DNA from: Chlorella sorokiniana
Lineage: Eukaryota > Chlorophyta > Trebouxiophyceae > Chlorellales > Chlorellaceae
DNA: 64,000 bases
Assembly: GCA_025917655.1 (NCBI GenBank)
Contig: CP084608.1
Span: 992,001-1,056,000 of the forward strand
Direction: 5' to 3'
The notes beneath the pieces are model-generated. The model made no database searches. It was given only the letters and a program-made list of their open reading frames with translations, and had not been told where the DNA came from. Positions 12,511 to 22,837 of this stretch are shown here, piece by piece (the first letter of the stretch is position 1; each line of letters begins with the position of its first letter). Both the position numbers and the translations under genes were made by a program.

Positions 12511-13586
12511 TCACTCATCCTTCTGCGTGACGGTGATGTCTTCCGACATGGTGGGCTCAGCGCGCTCAGCATAAGCAGTGTAGTAATTCCAGCCCAGCGC
12601 CATCCACAGGCTGGAGATGCCTGCAGGCGGGGAGGCATTGACCGTGGCAGGTTAGCTGCCACGCACAAGCATGATGAGCATGGCTTTCGGGAAATCCCTG
12701 AGTATGACTCAAGCAGGCACATGGTGTCGCTTGCTTGCAAAGCACAGCTGCTTGCAAGTCCTGCTGCCTCCTTGCTGATGTGTCGGGCATGAGCAGCAAC
12801 GCATGGCGAGCCAGTCGCAGCAGACCGTGGCGCACCTGCCACAATCATGGGCTGCAGCGCAAACTTGATCGACATGGTCTGGAACAGCGCCAGTTCCATC
12901 ACAAAGTGCAGCAGCGCGATGAGGAACGAGCCCAGCGTGGCGCCTGGAAAGGCAGGGAAGCAGGGCAACACTGGGTGTGCAGCAGGAGGGGGCCTGGCAG
13001 TTGCGGGCTCCTGCATGCAACTGCTGAGCAGGATTCACAGCTGAAGCAGCATAGGGTGAAACGACGGACCGCCACGGAGCCGCGCCGGAACGCATGCGCG
13101 CCCCCAGCAGCGCAGCGGCTCACCATAGATGGCTGGCACGCAGGGGTTGCGCGCGCAGATGAGGCACAGCATGCACGATGTCAACGTCCAGGTTGCGAAG
13201 ATACGGCCAGCCAAGTCGGTCACTGCAGGCATCGCGGCAGCCGAGCTCTAGGAAAGCACCCAAGAAGGCAGGAGGTACACGCAACAGTCGGTTGCGGCTT
13301 GCAATCAAGAGCATGCGACTGCACTCACCGCCATCCGGCTGCTTGGTGTACAGATTCGTTCTAAACCGATGAGGTGCAGCATAGCCCAGGCCCACTGCAT
13401 GTTGCAGGCAGGCAAGTATGAGGACAGACAAGTGCAGCGGCTGAACGAGCGGCGGCTGAGCAGGGGAGACTGCGGGGGCTTAACACCCGTGCTGGTTTGA
13501 TAATAAACAGATCCCCACCCACCGGAAAAAAGCCTAAGGAGCGCCACAAACACTAGCCAGCGCCGTAGCGCTGTGACAGAGGGCAT
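12511..13586 (-). CDS. ERG28-like sterol biosynthesis scaffold protein
   Basis: Small endoplasmic reticulum membrane protein of the ERG28 family, which tethers the sterol C-4 demethylation enzymes in yeast and plants. ATG at 13584-13586 gives MPSVTALRRWLVFVALLRLF. The spliced product continues VGLGYAAPHRFRTNLYTKQP, VTDLAGRIFATWTLTSCMLC, AIYGATLGSFLIALLHFVME, LALFQTMSIKFALQPMIVAG, and ISSLWMALGWNYYTAY, ending ITVTQKDE-stop at 12511-12513. Four hydrophobic segments and the GRxFATWTLT and HFVMExxxFQT motifs fit the family, as does the length of about 150 residues. It is divergent from the glutathione peroxidase gene. No frame breaks were seen. Confidence 0.9.
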
Positions 13587-13921
13587 GGAGAGGTGCTGCG
13601 TCGGGTGAGATGCGCACTAGACTTCCTGCTGCCCCTGAAAATGCACGATGCGTATCAGAGAGCGTGGCGCACACGATCAACGGCGCGGAGCCAACGGGGG
13701 CCGGTGCACTTCAAAAACCTAAGTTGCTGAGGCGGCTGGGTTGATGCCCGAACACCTTGGCAATGATCCCAGGGCCACGCAGGCGTGCAAGCTCAGTTTT
13801 ATGCGCACCCACGCGCCCGCCTTGCCATGCTGGCGCGCGCCGTACAGTGTGCCTCTCGATCGCTGGCGGATACCGGGCAAGTCGGCCCTCAGAAACAGAC
13901 ATTTTGCAGGTGTCGTTCAGC

Positions 13922-15365
13922 ATGTTGGCAGGACTGGCCTGCCCTGCAGGCAGAGTGCTGGGTGGCGCTCCCTCCTCCAGGGGCCCACCACGGCGAGTTG
14001 TGCGTGTTGCAGCATCGACAGAGAGCCTGAGTACTGCCCCCACCCATGCAAGCGGACGGCGCCAGACTCTCGTGGCTGGCAGCGCACTTCTCGGCGGCCT
14101 GCTGTTGCCTGGTGGCGACCGCAGCGCACGTGCCGCTAGCAACGAGAGCATTTACGACCTGTCCGCCCTGATGTTTGATGAAGAGGTGGGCAGCATGTGT
14201 GGTTGTCACGTAAAAAGTCAAGTTGCGGAGGCGCACTTGGTGGTTGGAGGTGCGCTTCTTTGGCATCAACAGGCCGCTGCGCGGCTTTCCCTCTGCTGCA
14301 GGTGGCGCTGTCAAAGTACCGCGGGCAAGTACTGCTGGTCCTCAACGTCGCCAGCGAGTGACCCTTGCAGAACGTCAACTACCCGGGGGCCAGGACGCTG
14401 TGAGTTGGGCTGCCAGACTAAGCTGCTGAAAACTCTCCGGCATCCTGCCAGTGCTTGCACTGTGCCGTGTGTGCCGTGCAATCACCCGCTGGCATTGCTG
14501 TTGCCAACAGGTACGACAAGTACAGGGCCGACGGGTTCAACATCACCGCCTTCCCATGCAACCAGGTGCGACGCCGCCCATCAAGCCGCAGCAAGCACGT
14601 GTGGCTGCAGGCACCTGCCAAGCCCCACGTTCAAATCGTCTGTACCGCCGCCCTCTGCAGTTTGGAGGGCAAGCGCCAGGCACCTCCCAGGAGGAGCGGG
14701 AGTGGGCATGGCGGAAGTTTGGCTTTGAGTTTGACGTTTTCGACAAGATCGAGGTCAACGGCTCCGGAGCGCACCCCATCTACCGCGTGCTGAAGAAGCA
14801 GCAGCCCATCAGCCTCCCCTCCTCCTCCAAGCCACCGCCGGGCGAACCTGGCCGCATCGAGTGGAAGTGAGTGCGGCTGTGAAGGGGCTTCAGCTGGCGC
14901 GCCTGGCCTGCCACATGCCATCGGGCTGCCGTCCGCCCAGCCTATTCCCCTCTCTTTGCCGAACAGCTGGGTCTGTTTGTGATGTTGTGCCCTGCCCCTT
15001 TGCTGCAGCTACACCAAGTTTTTGGTGGACCGCGATGGCGTGGCCCGCAAGCGCTATAAGCCCGGTTTTGACCCGCTGGAGTTTGAGAAGGGTGAGGCCG
15101 GGAGTGTTGTGGGATGCCAGGTGGCAGCAGGCAGCGACGGCTTGCACGGGGCATGAACCAGCTGCACCTGCAAAGCAGCCTTGTCGCAGGCTGAGCTGCT
15201 GGTTGGCAGGGGTTGGCACAGCTTCGCCTTTGCCCCGTCTGCTGCGCATCATCCTGCCCCTGCACGTCCCTGTGCAGATGTGCGCCTGCTGCTGGCGGGA
15301 AGGAGCCGCTGCCGGCGGAGTGCATCATGCATCCCGGCAGGAAGGTGTGCAAGGTTGACCTCTAG
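13922..15365 (+). CDS. Selenocysteine-containing glutathione peroxidase, plastid-targeted
   Basis: Reduces peroxides using a thiol donor. Exons give YDLSALMFDEEVALSKYRGQ, VLLVLNVASE-[TGA]-PLQNVNY, then YDKYRADGFNITAFPCNQ, FGGQAPGTSQEEREW, FDVFDKIEVNGSGAHPIY and RIEWNYTKFLVDRDGVARK. The TGA (14359-14361) falls exactly where family members have the catalytic Cys or Sec. The other tetrad residues (Gln of FGGQ; Trp and Asn of EWNYTKF) are present, and a SECIS hairpin lies 90 bases past the stop. The leader holds RR followed by a hydrophobic stretch and ARA, like a bipartite chloroplast signal. The start at 13922 is preferred; an in-frame ATG at 13763 is possible. In the last exon the frame slips by one base near 15297, before KEPLPAECIMHPGRKVCKVD and the stop TAG at 15363-15365. 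Confidence 0.9.
14359..14361 (+). other. In-frame TGA, probable selenocysteine codon
   Basis: TGA between GAG (Glu) and CCC (Pro) inside the exon encoding NVAS-E-TGA-PLQNVNY. The exon has good splice sites on both sides, the reading frame is conserved before and after, and the position is the catalytic residue of the glutathione peroxidase family. Confidence 0.88.
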
Positions 15366-15701
15366 AGCTGGCACCCGTGTCGCCACTCATGGTCTCGCTG
15401 AACAGCCTGCAGCATCATGCCCGTGTGCACGCGGCAGGCAGCCGCCCCTGCAACATGACGGCGCCAGGCCAAACCGCCGCTGCGGACGCCTGGCGCCCGA
15501 CTCTGTGGTCACTCAGCATCACTGCCCTCGTCCTGGCAGACTGCTGCTGGCCCTGCAGGGCTGCTGCCCAGCCCCGTTGCTTGTCGTGCTTAGCTGCTGC
15601 GACTGCCTTTCCGTCGCTGCTTCCTTTTGTGTGCGATGGCAGCTACTGTTTGAGAGAGTACTTTTCTTTCCAGAGATGTGGAAGGCAAATGACAGCGGCT
15701 G
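15366..15701. other. Convergent 3' region between glutathione peroxidase and GAF-like gene
   Basis: The left part is the glutathione peroxidase 3' UTR and contains the SECIS hairpin. The right part should be the 3' UTR of the minus-strand gene. I found no TGTAA in it. Confidence 0.5.
15455..15501 (+). promoter_or_regulatory. SECIS element (type II-like hairpin)
   Basis: AUGA at 15455-15458. The stem GGCGCCAGGC (15460-15469) pairs perfectly over 10 bp with GCCTGGCGCC (15488-15497). The apical loop begins CAAACC (15470-15475), with the conserved AA 12 bases after AUGA, and a small inner stem CCGC/GCGG (about 15474-15485) gives the type II form. GA at 15499-15500 faces the GA of AUGA to form the tandem sheared G.A core. 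It lies in the 3' UTR of the peroxidase gene, where eukaryotic SECIS elements direct UGA to Sec. The fourth non-canonical pair would be U.C rather than U.U. Confidence 0.88.
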
Positions 15702-17842
15702 CTAGGTTGGGGCAGGCAGCAGCGGCAGGGATGTCAGGAATCTGCGCCGCGCCCGCAGCTCCAAGCGATACAGGAGCGGCAGAGGCGCTGCCGCCACAAC
15801 CACCCGACCCTGCGCAGTAGCAAGCAGCGATTGTTGCGCCCGAGCAGGTCTCTGGGCTGGATGCAGACTGTGGACCCTGCCGCTCACCAGGCAGCTTGCC
15901 ATGCCCGATGGGTGGGCAGCGCTCCAGCCTGAGGGCAGCGTCCCCGCCAGCAGGAGCAGCTGGAGCGGCGCTTGCACGCAGAGGCGGGCCTGCAGCCGAG
16001 ATACCTCGTGTCAATCAACCCGGGGCAACTCTGCAGCCACTCGCCATCCTTGCAAAGCATGGGTGCCAGCACTGGTCGTACCTGGCATGCCAGGAACGGC
16101 AGCAGAGGCACCAGAGCAGCCAGCAGCCCCACGGGCGGAGCTCCTGGCCCAACTGCATGCCTCATGGGCAGTGAGTGCCGCTGCAGCCATGCCCAGGCCA
16201 GGTGAAAGAGGAACATGAGTGGGTCCCTGTACTGCACGAACCTGCCCCCAGGGTGCAAGACAGACGTTAGTGCAAGTGGGCACTCGGTGACAGAAACCAA
16301 ACAGTAGAGAGGCAAACAATGTAGGAACTCACATGGTTGGGGCTGCCAGCACGACCATCAACAGAGCCAGGGAGCATACCGCAGCAGCGGCCAGATGCAG
16401 CGCGGGCCCGCCAGCCAGCAGCATGCCGCCACGGGCCAGCAGGAGCAGGTGCAAGGCGGCTGTCAGGCCGGCCGACAGCGCATCCGAACGGCGCAGCTGG
16501 CTGCTGTGCCAGTGCGCAAAGCGGCGTTCCAAGGCGGGGCTGTCAAACCGCAGCAGGCTTCGCCAGCTGGCGCCAGCCTGGCGAAGCTCTCGCACACTGG
16601 CCACAGACTCGGCAGGGGATGGCTTCTTGAGCTCTTCCTGCTGACTGGTGCCCACGTTGCTGCCGGAAGCGTCTCCTGCCAGCGGGCGGGCGACGGGCGG
16701 CGCTGCGGCGGTGCTGCTGCTCTCAGCAGCCTCCCCTGCCTCTCCCATCGCCGAAGGCTTACTGAACTCCAGCAACTGGCCGTTGCGCTGCTCCTTGCCG
16801 TGCTCCCCACTGTGGCTTTGCCCTTGGCTCGTGGCAGCAGAGGCCGGGCGGCCATGCCACCCCCACGGTCCAGCGAACGATGCGAGCCCGCCGAGCTCGC
16901 TGCCTCGGCAGCATACTGCGCCGCCTTGCTTTGCGGCCGCGCAGCGTCAGCCTGCACGACCAGTGCCGCCGCCGCCGAGCCCGGGTCTTCCGGGTGCTCT
17001 GGGCTTTCGTCGCGGCAGCTGCCAGCAGCCCAGGCAGGCTGCAACGCAGCCTGTGTCTGCTCTGCGTGCACTTCAGGCTGCTCCTGATCCTCGTCTTCGG
17101 CCTCTGTGAGATGAAGATCGCTCTCCGCTTCGCTGCTCAGCTCTTCCTGGGCTGCCCATGCGTGCTCCGCCTCCTGCCCCTCCACACCAAGAATCAGGTT
17201 GCTGTGCCGCACCAGCACGACGGCAGCGTCTTGCAGGCACAACGCCAGCGCACCAGCCAGCAGCTGCAGGTTGCGTGCATGCCGGGCATCCAGCTGCGCT
17301 GGGCTTGCAGTGCTCAGCAGCACCGCTCCCAGGCAGCGGGGGCCCCGCTGCTGCAGCATTGGCTCAGCTTCGATGCTTTGTGCAGCCAGCGCAGGCTGGA
17401 GAATGGGGAGGCACAGGATGCAGCTGCCCTCAAAGTCGTGGCATGTCAGCTGCTGGCTGGCCTGCGCAGTCAAGTACACAGGCTCGCGCCCGCAGCATGG
17501 CGGTGCCGGCGGCGGAGGCCGCGACTGGGTGTAGGGCCAGCGCCAGGCGGCCCGGCTGCAGGAAGGACCCCACGCATGCCAGCACCTGCCGGTCAGCTGT
17601 GGGCACGCTGAGCCTGCAAGGGGAAAGGGCGTGCAGCCTTGGACGACCCTTGGAAGTCAGAATAACGGGTGAAGAGCCGGCTGCAGCACCCAGCCTCCAG
17701 CATCCCCGCAGTCGTGCCTCAGGGCCACTGCGGACGGGAACAGGCTGCCAAGGGCAGCGGCGGTGCCCTCTGCCACAGTGTCCTCCCACACAGCCGTCCC
17801 CACAGCTTCTGCCAGGGCCGCCACAGTCTGTGGTGCCTGCAT
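15702..17842 (-). CDS. Putative multi-pass membrane protein with GAF-like N-terminal region
   Basis: Not a gene I can name. ATG at 17840-17842 gives QTVAALAEAVGTAVWEDTVA, the helix that opens many GAF sensor domains. Later segments, CILCLPILQPALAAQ, GPRCLGAVLLSTASPAQLD and LLAGALALCLQDAAVVL, follow the GAF pattern. Next come a long Glu/Ala-rich linker and WHSSQLRRSDALSAGLTAAL. Hydrophobic helices follow, including LLMVVLAAPTM spliced to FVQYRDPLMFLFHLAWAW. The C-terminus is PLPLLYRLELRARRRFLTSL with a stop at 15702. This layout resembles uncharacterised green-algal membrane proteins. There is a probable frame slip or missed intron near 17500-17530. Exon edges are approximate. Confidence 0.55.
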
Positions 17843-18080
17843 GATGTGTTGCTCTAGCTGAAAGAGTGGCAAATTAGACGATTGGTCCGGCTCAGGGCCT
17901 TGTCACATGAGCGCTGGAGGGAGTGGCAGTGCTGCCTTCCCAAGATCCCCAAGCTGCTACTGTGACAGGTTTGTGATGTAGCCATAGACAAAGCTTGCAA
18001 TTAACATAATTTAAATGAAAGTTGTGTTTGCAGTTGTTCTTGCAGAGGAAAGCTGGCATTCTTGTGAAGCGTCGCAGGCG
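17843..18080. other. Intergenic region upstream of the GAF-like gene
   Basis: About 240 bases with an AT-rich core near 17990-18020, between two minus-strand genes. It presumably holds the arrestin 3' UTR and the GAF-like gene promoter. Confidence 0.4.
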
Positions 18081-20542
18081 TCACACCACGTCATATTTGG
18101 TGCCATTCCCCAGCAGCGGTTCAGCGAGCGAGTCTGCACTCTTGTTGCTGGCAGCGCGGGTCCAGAAGGGAGCGTCTGCAACGAGGAAGGCAGCAGGGTG
18201 CTGCTGGGATCGAGGCGCTGCAGGTCGAGCCGGTCTGCAGCAGCCAGCCCCCTCAGTTTCCCTTCACGTGCTGCACAGGTGATTTCCCGGGCATGCTACC
18301 CCTGGGCTGGCCTGCCACGCACCTGGCCGCAGTAGTTCCGGCGGCAGCGGCGGGGCCGAGGGCACGTCGATCGCCTCCACCGCCGCCGCAGCCGCGGGGC
18401 TCCAGAATGGCGGCGCCTCGCTGAAGAATGGCTCCTCCTGGGTGGCCTCCGGCTGGGGGCCAGCACCACCAGGGGCACCTGTGGGGGTGCGCGGAGCCAG
18501 GGCAGGACCAGGCAGCCACGGCAGGCACAGCTCAGCAGCCTGTACCAGGTCCCACGCCCAGGCTGCCAGCCCAGCAGGATGGTCTTGCCATGCCGCAGCC
18601 ATGCAGAGGCTCCCAGCAAGCCGCCCTGCCGCACCTTGAGCTTCACCTCCCTGGTGCCCAGCCCGCACTTGAGCGACACCTTGGCGAAGTAGGCACAGGT
18701 GATGAGGGAACCGCGCATGGAGGGCGGCAGGCAGCGCGCCGGCAGCCGCAGCGACATGCGCCTGCATCGCGGGCCGGCGGGGTGGGAGTGGGGGCGTGAG
18801 GCAGGGGACGCTTGGGGGAGGGTGTGTGCGCCGGGGGTGCTTCCCCCAGCCGCACGGATGGCCGGCACGCAGCCACCAAGGGCCCCACCTGGCCATCCCG
18901 CCCTGCAGCGTCGTGAACGGCTGCACGCCGGGGTGGTCCGCCCGCGCGTGCTCGCGGTGCCAGCGCCGCCGGTCGCCACCGCCACCCACCCGCTCCAGCG
19001 CCACGCACTCCTGCTTCAGGCAGACCTGCGGGAGGCAGCCGATGCGCAGCTGGGTAGCGCAGTAAGGCCAGCAGCAGCGACCCAAAAGCATGCCAACCGC
19101 CAGAGGGGCGAACACTGCCTTGACGAGCCGCTTTGGCAAGCGTTCTTGGACACACATCTAAGTGCACCTTCCGGGAGGCTGCTCCTCCCGCCTCCATCCC
19201 TCCTCGTCTTGTTCCCGATACCCATCGCTGCCACCTGTGACTGTGTAATCAACACAGCGACCCCGCTCCCACCCCCGCCCCCACCTCGACCCGCTTCACC
19301 GCCGCCCGAGCCTGGTTGTCCACCTCCAGTATGGCCGCCACCTCCTGCCCTGGCTGCACCTCGTCGCGCTCCACCCGCACGTGCGCGCGCGCAGCAGCCC
19401 CTGGCCAAAGCAGCAGCACCAGGTCAGCTGCCTCTCCTGCAGTGGACGCGGATGAGACGGGTGCGCGCGTGCTGGATGCCGCATTTGCTGCCCGGGCCTT
19501 CGCTTGTGGTGAAGAAGCCCCACCAAGGGGCTGCACAGGGCACGGCACACGTGACAACCCCCCAACACAAAGTTTCCTCCCCACCGCCCACCACCGACTG
19601 GTCTACGACGCTGGGCGGCACCGCCAGCCGCTGGTGCACCGTGAGCTGCTGGCTGCTGCGGATGGCTGAGGTGAACATGCCGGGCGTGTGGAATGTCAGG
19701 TTGACGGAGTACGCCACCTCAGCGCTGCGTGCCGCGGGGGGTGGAGGGGGGCGCGGGGAGCGGTGGGCAGCTGTAAAGCGATGTCAGCACCGGGCAGCAT
19801 GCAGATGCGCATTGCCATGCCTACATTGGGACCTGCGCCTGCTGTCGCTTGGGCCACATGCTGCATCAAAAGGATACTCTGCAACAGAAGCTCACCCGTC
19901 TGAGCCAGACCCTATTCTAAAGGACGACGGCAGCCCTCGAGGGAGGCCAAAGACCACATTCCACTGGTACTGGCCAGGCGAAAACTCGTTCTGCTTGAGC
20001 TGCAGCGGGTGAGTGACGCTCAGCAGCTGCACTGTGCCGCCATGCTGCTCCGTCCAGCTGCTGCGATGGCTGCCGGTGCCACTCTCGCGTTGCTCTGTCC
20101 AGTATGTTCGCTCGTGGCCTTGCAGCTGCGGGCAAAAAATCAAGCAGGTTGGGATAATTGGGGTGCTGGTGAATCACCCAGCAGCGCCTCACCTGGCAGT
20201 CAATGCTGGTTATGGTGACAGGCTTCACGATGTTGAGGCAGACCACGCCTTGCACAAAATCGCCATCTTGATACACCTGCAGTGTTGCACAACAAACACG
20301 CCTTGTTTGCAAGCAGGGTAAGCACCACTACAAGCTGCTGGCGGCAGGTGCACCGGCGTAACAGTGGGGGAGCAAGGGCGGCGGTGGGGCGAGAGCGCCC
20401 TGAAGGGTTGGCGCGCTGGACAGGGAAGTTTAGGGCAGGCACAGTTACTGTATAAATCCGTCCTTTTGTTGTGCGCTCTCCTCCGCACCGGCTTGTCCGC
20501 TTGAAAAAATACAGAGTTGCCTTTGCTGAACCCGGAGCCCAT
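18081..20542 (-). CDS. Alpha-arrestin-like (arrestin domain-containing) protein
   Basis: Alpha-arrestins are adaptors that recruit ubiquitin ligases or trafficking machinery to membrane proteins. ATG at 20540-20542 gives MGSGFSKGNSVFFQADKP, spliced to VYQDGDFVQGVVCLNIVKPV, TITSIDCQLQGHERTYW, KQNEFSPGQYQWNVVFGLP, GLPSSF, AYSVNLTFHTPGMFTSAIRS, and RVERDEVQPGQEVAAILEVD. Then come SLRLPARCLPPSMRGSLITC and FAKVSLKCGLGTREVKLKV. These are the Arrestin N and C sandwich domains in order. The tail is Pro/Ala-rich and the last exon ends PLLGNGTKYDVV-stop at 18081-18083. No PPxY motif was noticed in the segments read. Partners are unknown. Confidence 0.8.
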
Positions 20543-21464
20543 TTGAGGTGCTCCTCTCGTTTGTGGCGCTGATCGAACAATTACCGTTGCTGCAGGAGGG
20601 ACAAAGCCGCACGCTATCGTTCTCTAAGCAGTGCACCACTGGAGCCAGCTGGCAAGCTCGGTGCAAAGCTCGGCCCTTCGACTGCCGCATGCAGAGACAT
20701 GGATTGATAACGGAGCAAACAGGCAGGGGGTCACCCTTTTGTTATCGAATTGGCAAGGCTAGCTATGTCGATAGGCATCAACTAGCAGCACCTGCTGCGC
20801 AGAACACACAGCCGCCCTATTGTTTGGACCGCGAAAAGAGAGCATCTGGCCGTATGAGCGTATGCCGGTTGCCAAGTATCTCCACATCAGTAAAGTTGTC
20901 TATGGCTGCTGATTCTTCGCCCAAACGCATGTGCATTCCCTGCCGTCGGCCCCCACCGCCTGGCCAGCAGCCCTGCAGGGCAGATCCAGGCCGCTTCATT
21001 GATTGTTTGATAAATATCAACATTATGCAGTCAACTGCACATCAGTGAGTTTGGTTCCACTGCAAACTCAGCGTCAAGCCCAGGCTGCGGAGGTGGACAT
21101 GACCATGTTCCCGTTTCGATCGCACTGTGCATGGCCATGATAGTTAAACTTGCGGGAGTCAATTGAATTTATCGAATTGCAATAGGCGTGTTTGACGCAG
21201 AGAACGGCCGTGTCCAGGCTGGCGGGTGCCAGGGTCGCTGGCACCCTGCCAACTGCGCCCAAAGGCTTCGGTGGCCGCCCGCACCGGTCTCTTTGGGTTA
21301 GCAGCCGGTGAGTGCCTGTGCTTCACCTGCTCTTACTGCGCCAGACCGCCGGCAGGCCGCATGTCCCGCTCACAGCATGCTGTTGAACGCTGCCAAGAGC
21401 GCCGGTTTGAACTCTCCCGCCGCTTGCATGTCTGTAGGATACACGGCGTCCAGAGGCAGCCAGG
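20543..21464. other. Bidirectional intergenic region (arrestin / eL14)
   Basis: The longest gene-free stretch in the window, about 920 bases between divergent starts. The part at about 20980-21190 is clearly AT-richer (for example around 21000-21030). No credible protein, tRNA or repeat was seen. It probably contains the strong promoter of the ribosomal protein gene. Confidence 0.45.
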
Positions 21465-22837
21465 ATGCCGTTCGCCAGGCAGGTCTCTATCGGGCGCGTC
21501 GCGCTCGTGACTTACCCTGAGGCGGAGGCCGGCAAGCTGGTGGTCATCAGCGATGTGGTTTCCCAGAACGCGGTGAGTAAAGCCATCGCTGCTGGGGAGG
21601 GCCTGAAACCATGCAGGGCGCCCTGCCAGAGCTGCAGGACAGTCTGAAACGCAAAGGAACAGCTTTGAGTAGTATCCAAGCCGGCAGACTGGGATCAGCG
21701 TGCGCATACCGACCAGAGGGCGGCGGCGGCGGCAGCAGCAGCGCGGAAGGCAATCGCGCGCAGTGTTGCGGCCCTTCTCCAGCTCAGTTGGCACATTCGC
21801 TGCCGCGGCAGCAACTTAACATGTTGTTGGGTGTTTCTTGGCACCTCTGGCAGCATGCACAGGGGTGCCCAGCCCTGCAGCAGTTTGGATGCAGCCCGTG
21901 ACGCAGAGTCTAGCTGCTTCGCATTGAAAGGATGGTGCTCAGGCGTCGCAGCCCACAATGTGCTGCGCTGCCGCACCTCTGGCTGCGGCTTTGTGTGGCT
22001 GACGCAGGGCCCGTGCCTGCTTGCCCGCAGGCCCTGGTCGACTTCCCGGGCCAGACTCGCCGCGTGATCAGCTTCAAGCGGCTGGCGCTCACCGACTTCA
22101 CCGTGGACATCCCCCGCCTGGCCAAGAAGTCCGTGCTGGCCAAGGCTGTGCAGGAGGCTGGTGAGTCGCCGCGGCAGGTGTTGCAGGCTGATGCCGGGAG
22201 CGGGGGCTTCAGAGCTGTGGTGGGCTGCACATGCCTGAGGCCAGCCATGCCGGCCAACAGCAGATGTAGCAGCGCTGCTTTGGTCAGCGGGGGCCTGGCG
22301 TGCAGCATCGTGGAAGCATTGGAGCAGCAGGACGAGTGGCACCGCGAGGCTCTCCGGTGCAGACTTGCCGGCTGAGCAGCAGCATGCCCACAAAAATGGC
22401 ACGCGGTGGTGCATTAGCTTGGCACGGGCAGCAGGCGCAGCGTGTTCACTTGGGAGTGGTTGTTCAGTTGCAGCGCACGGCACTGTTCAGTTGCAGCGCA
22501 CGGCACCGGTGCAGCAGCCTGGCAGTCGCAGCTGGAGCAGCGCACCTGTTGCAAGCCAGCACAGCAGCTGGAGAGCACTGTGGCGCCTGAGGAGATCCAC
22601 TGCATGGACACAGGGCCCCCTGCCAGTCCTTGCTGTCCTCACCCTGCTGTGCCGCCCTTCCGTGTTGCAGACGTTGAGGCCAAGTTCGCCAAGAGCGCGT
22701 GGGGCCAGAAGCTGCAGAAGCGCGCGGCCAAGGCGGCGACGTCCGACTTTGACCGCTACAAGGCGGCAGTGCAGAAGATGAAGCGCAGCGCGCAGGTGCG
22801 CCGCGTCTTCAACCAGCTCAAGAAGAGCGCCAAGTGA
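21465..22837 (+). CDS. RPL14: 60S ribosomal protein eL14 (L14e)
   Basis: Component of the cytosolic large ribosomal subunit. There are three exons: 21465-21572, 22031-22160 and 22671-22837. Together they give 134 residues, normal for the family. Exon 1 reads MPFARQVSIGRVALVTYPEA and GKLVVISDVVSQNA. Exon 2 reads ALVDFPGQTRRVISFKRLAL, TDFTVDIPRL and VLAKAVQEA. Exon 3 reads VEAKFAKSAWGQKLQKRAAK, FDRYKAAVQKMKR and QVRRVFNQLKKSAK-stop. The two introns (458 and 510 bases) are long for this genome. I looked for a C/D-box snoRNA in them without success. TGTAA lies at 22898. The frame is clean throughout. Confidence 0.95.

Noticed and set aside
14359-14361. TGA read as a nonsense mutation making the peroxidase a pseudogene
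   Set aside because: It lies exactly at the catalytic position, the rest of the exon set is conserved, and a SECIS hairpin follows in the 3' UTR.
20548-21048. Open frame of 166 codons between arrestin and eL14
   Set aside because: No family resemblance, odd composition, and it overlaps the arrestin start region; more likely promoter DNA.
21573-22670. snoRNAs inside the two long eL14 introns
   Set aside because: No RTGATGA/CTGA pair found; ribosomal protein introns often host snoRNAs, so the check was made and was negative by eye.
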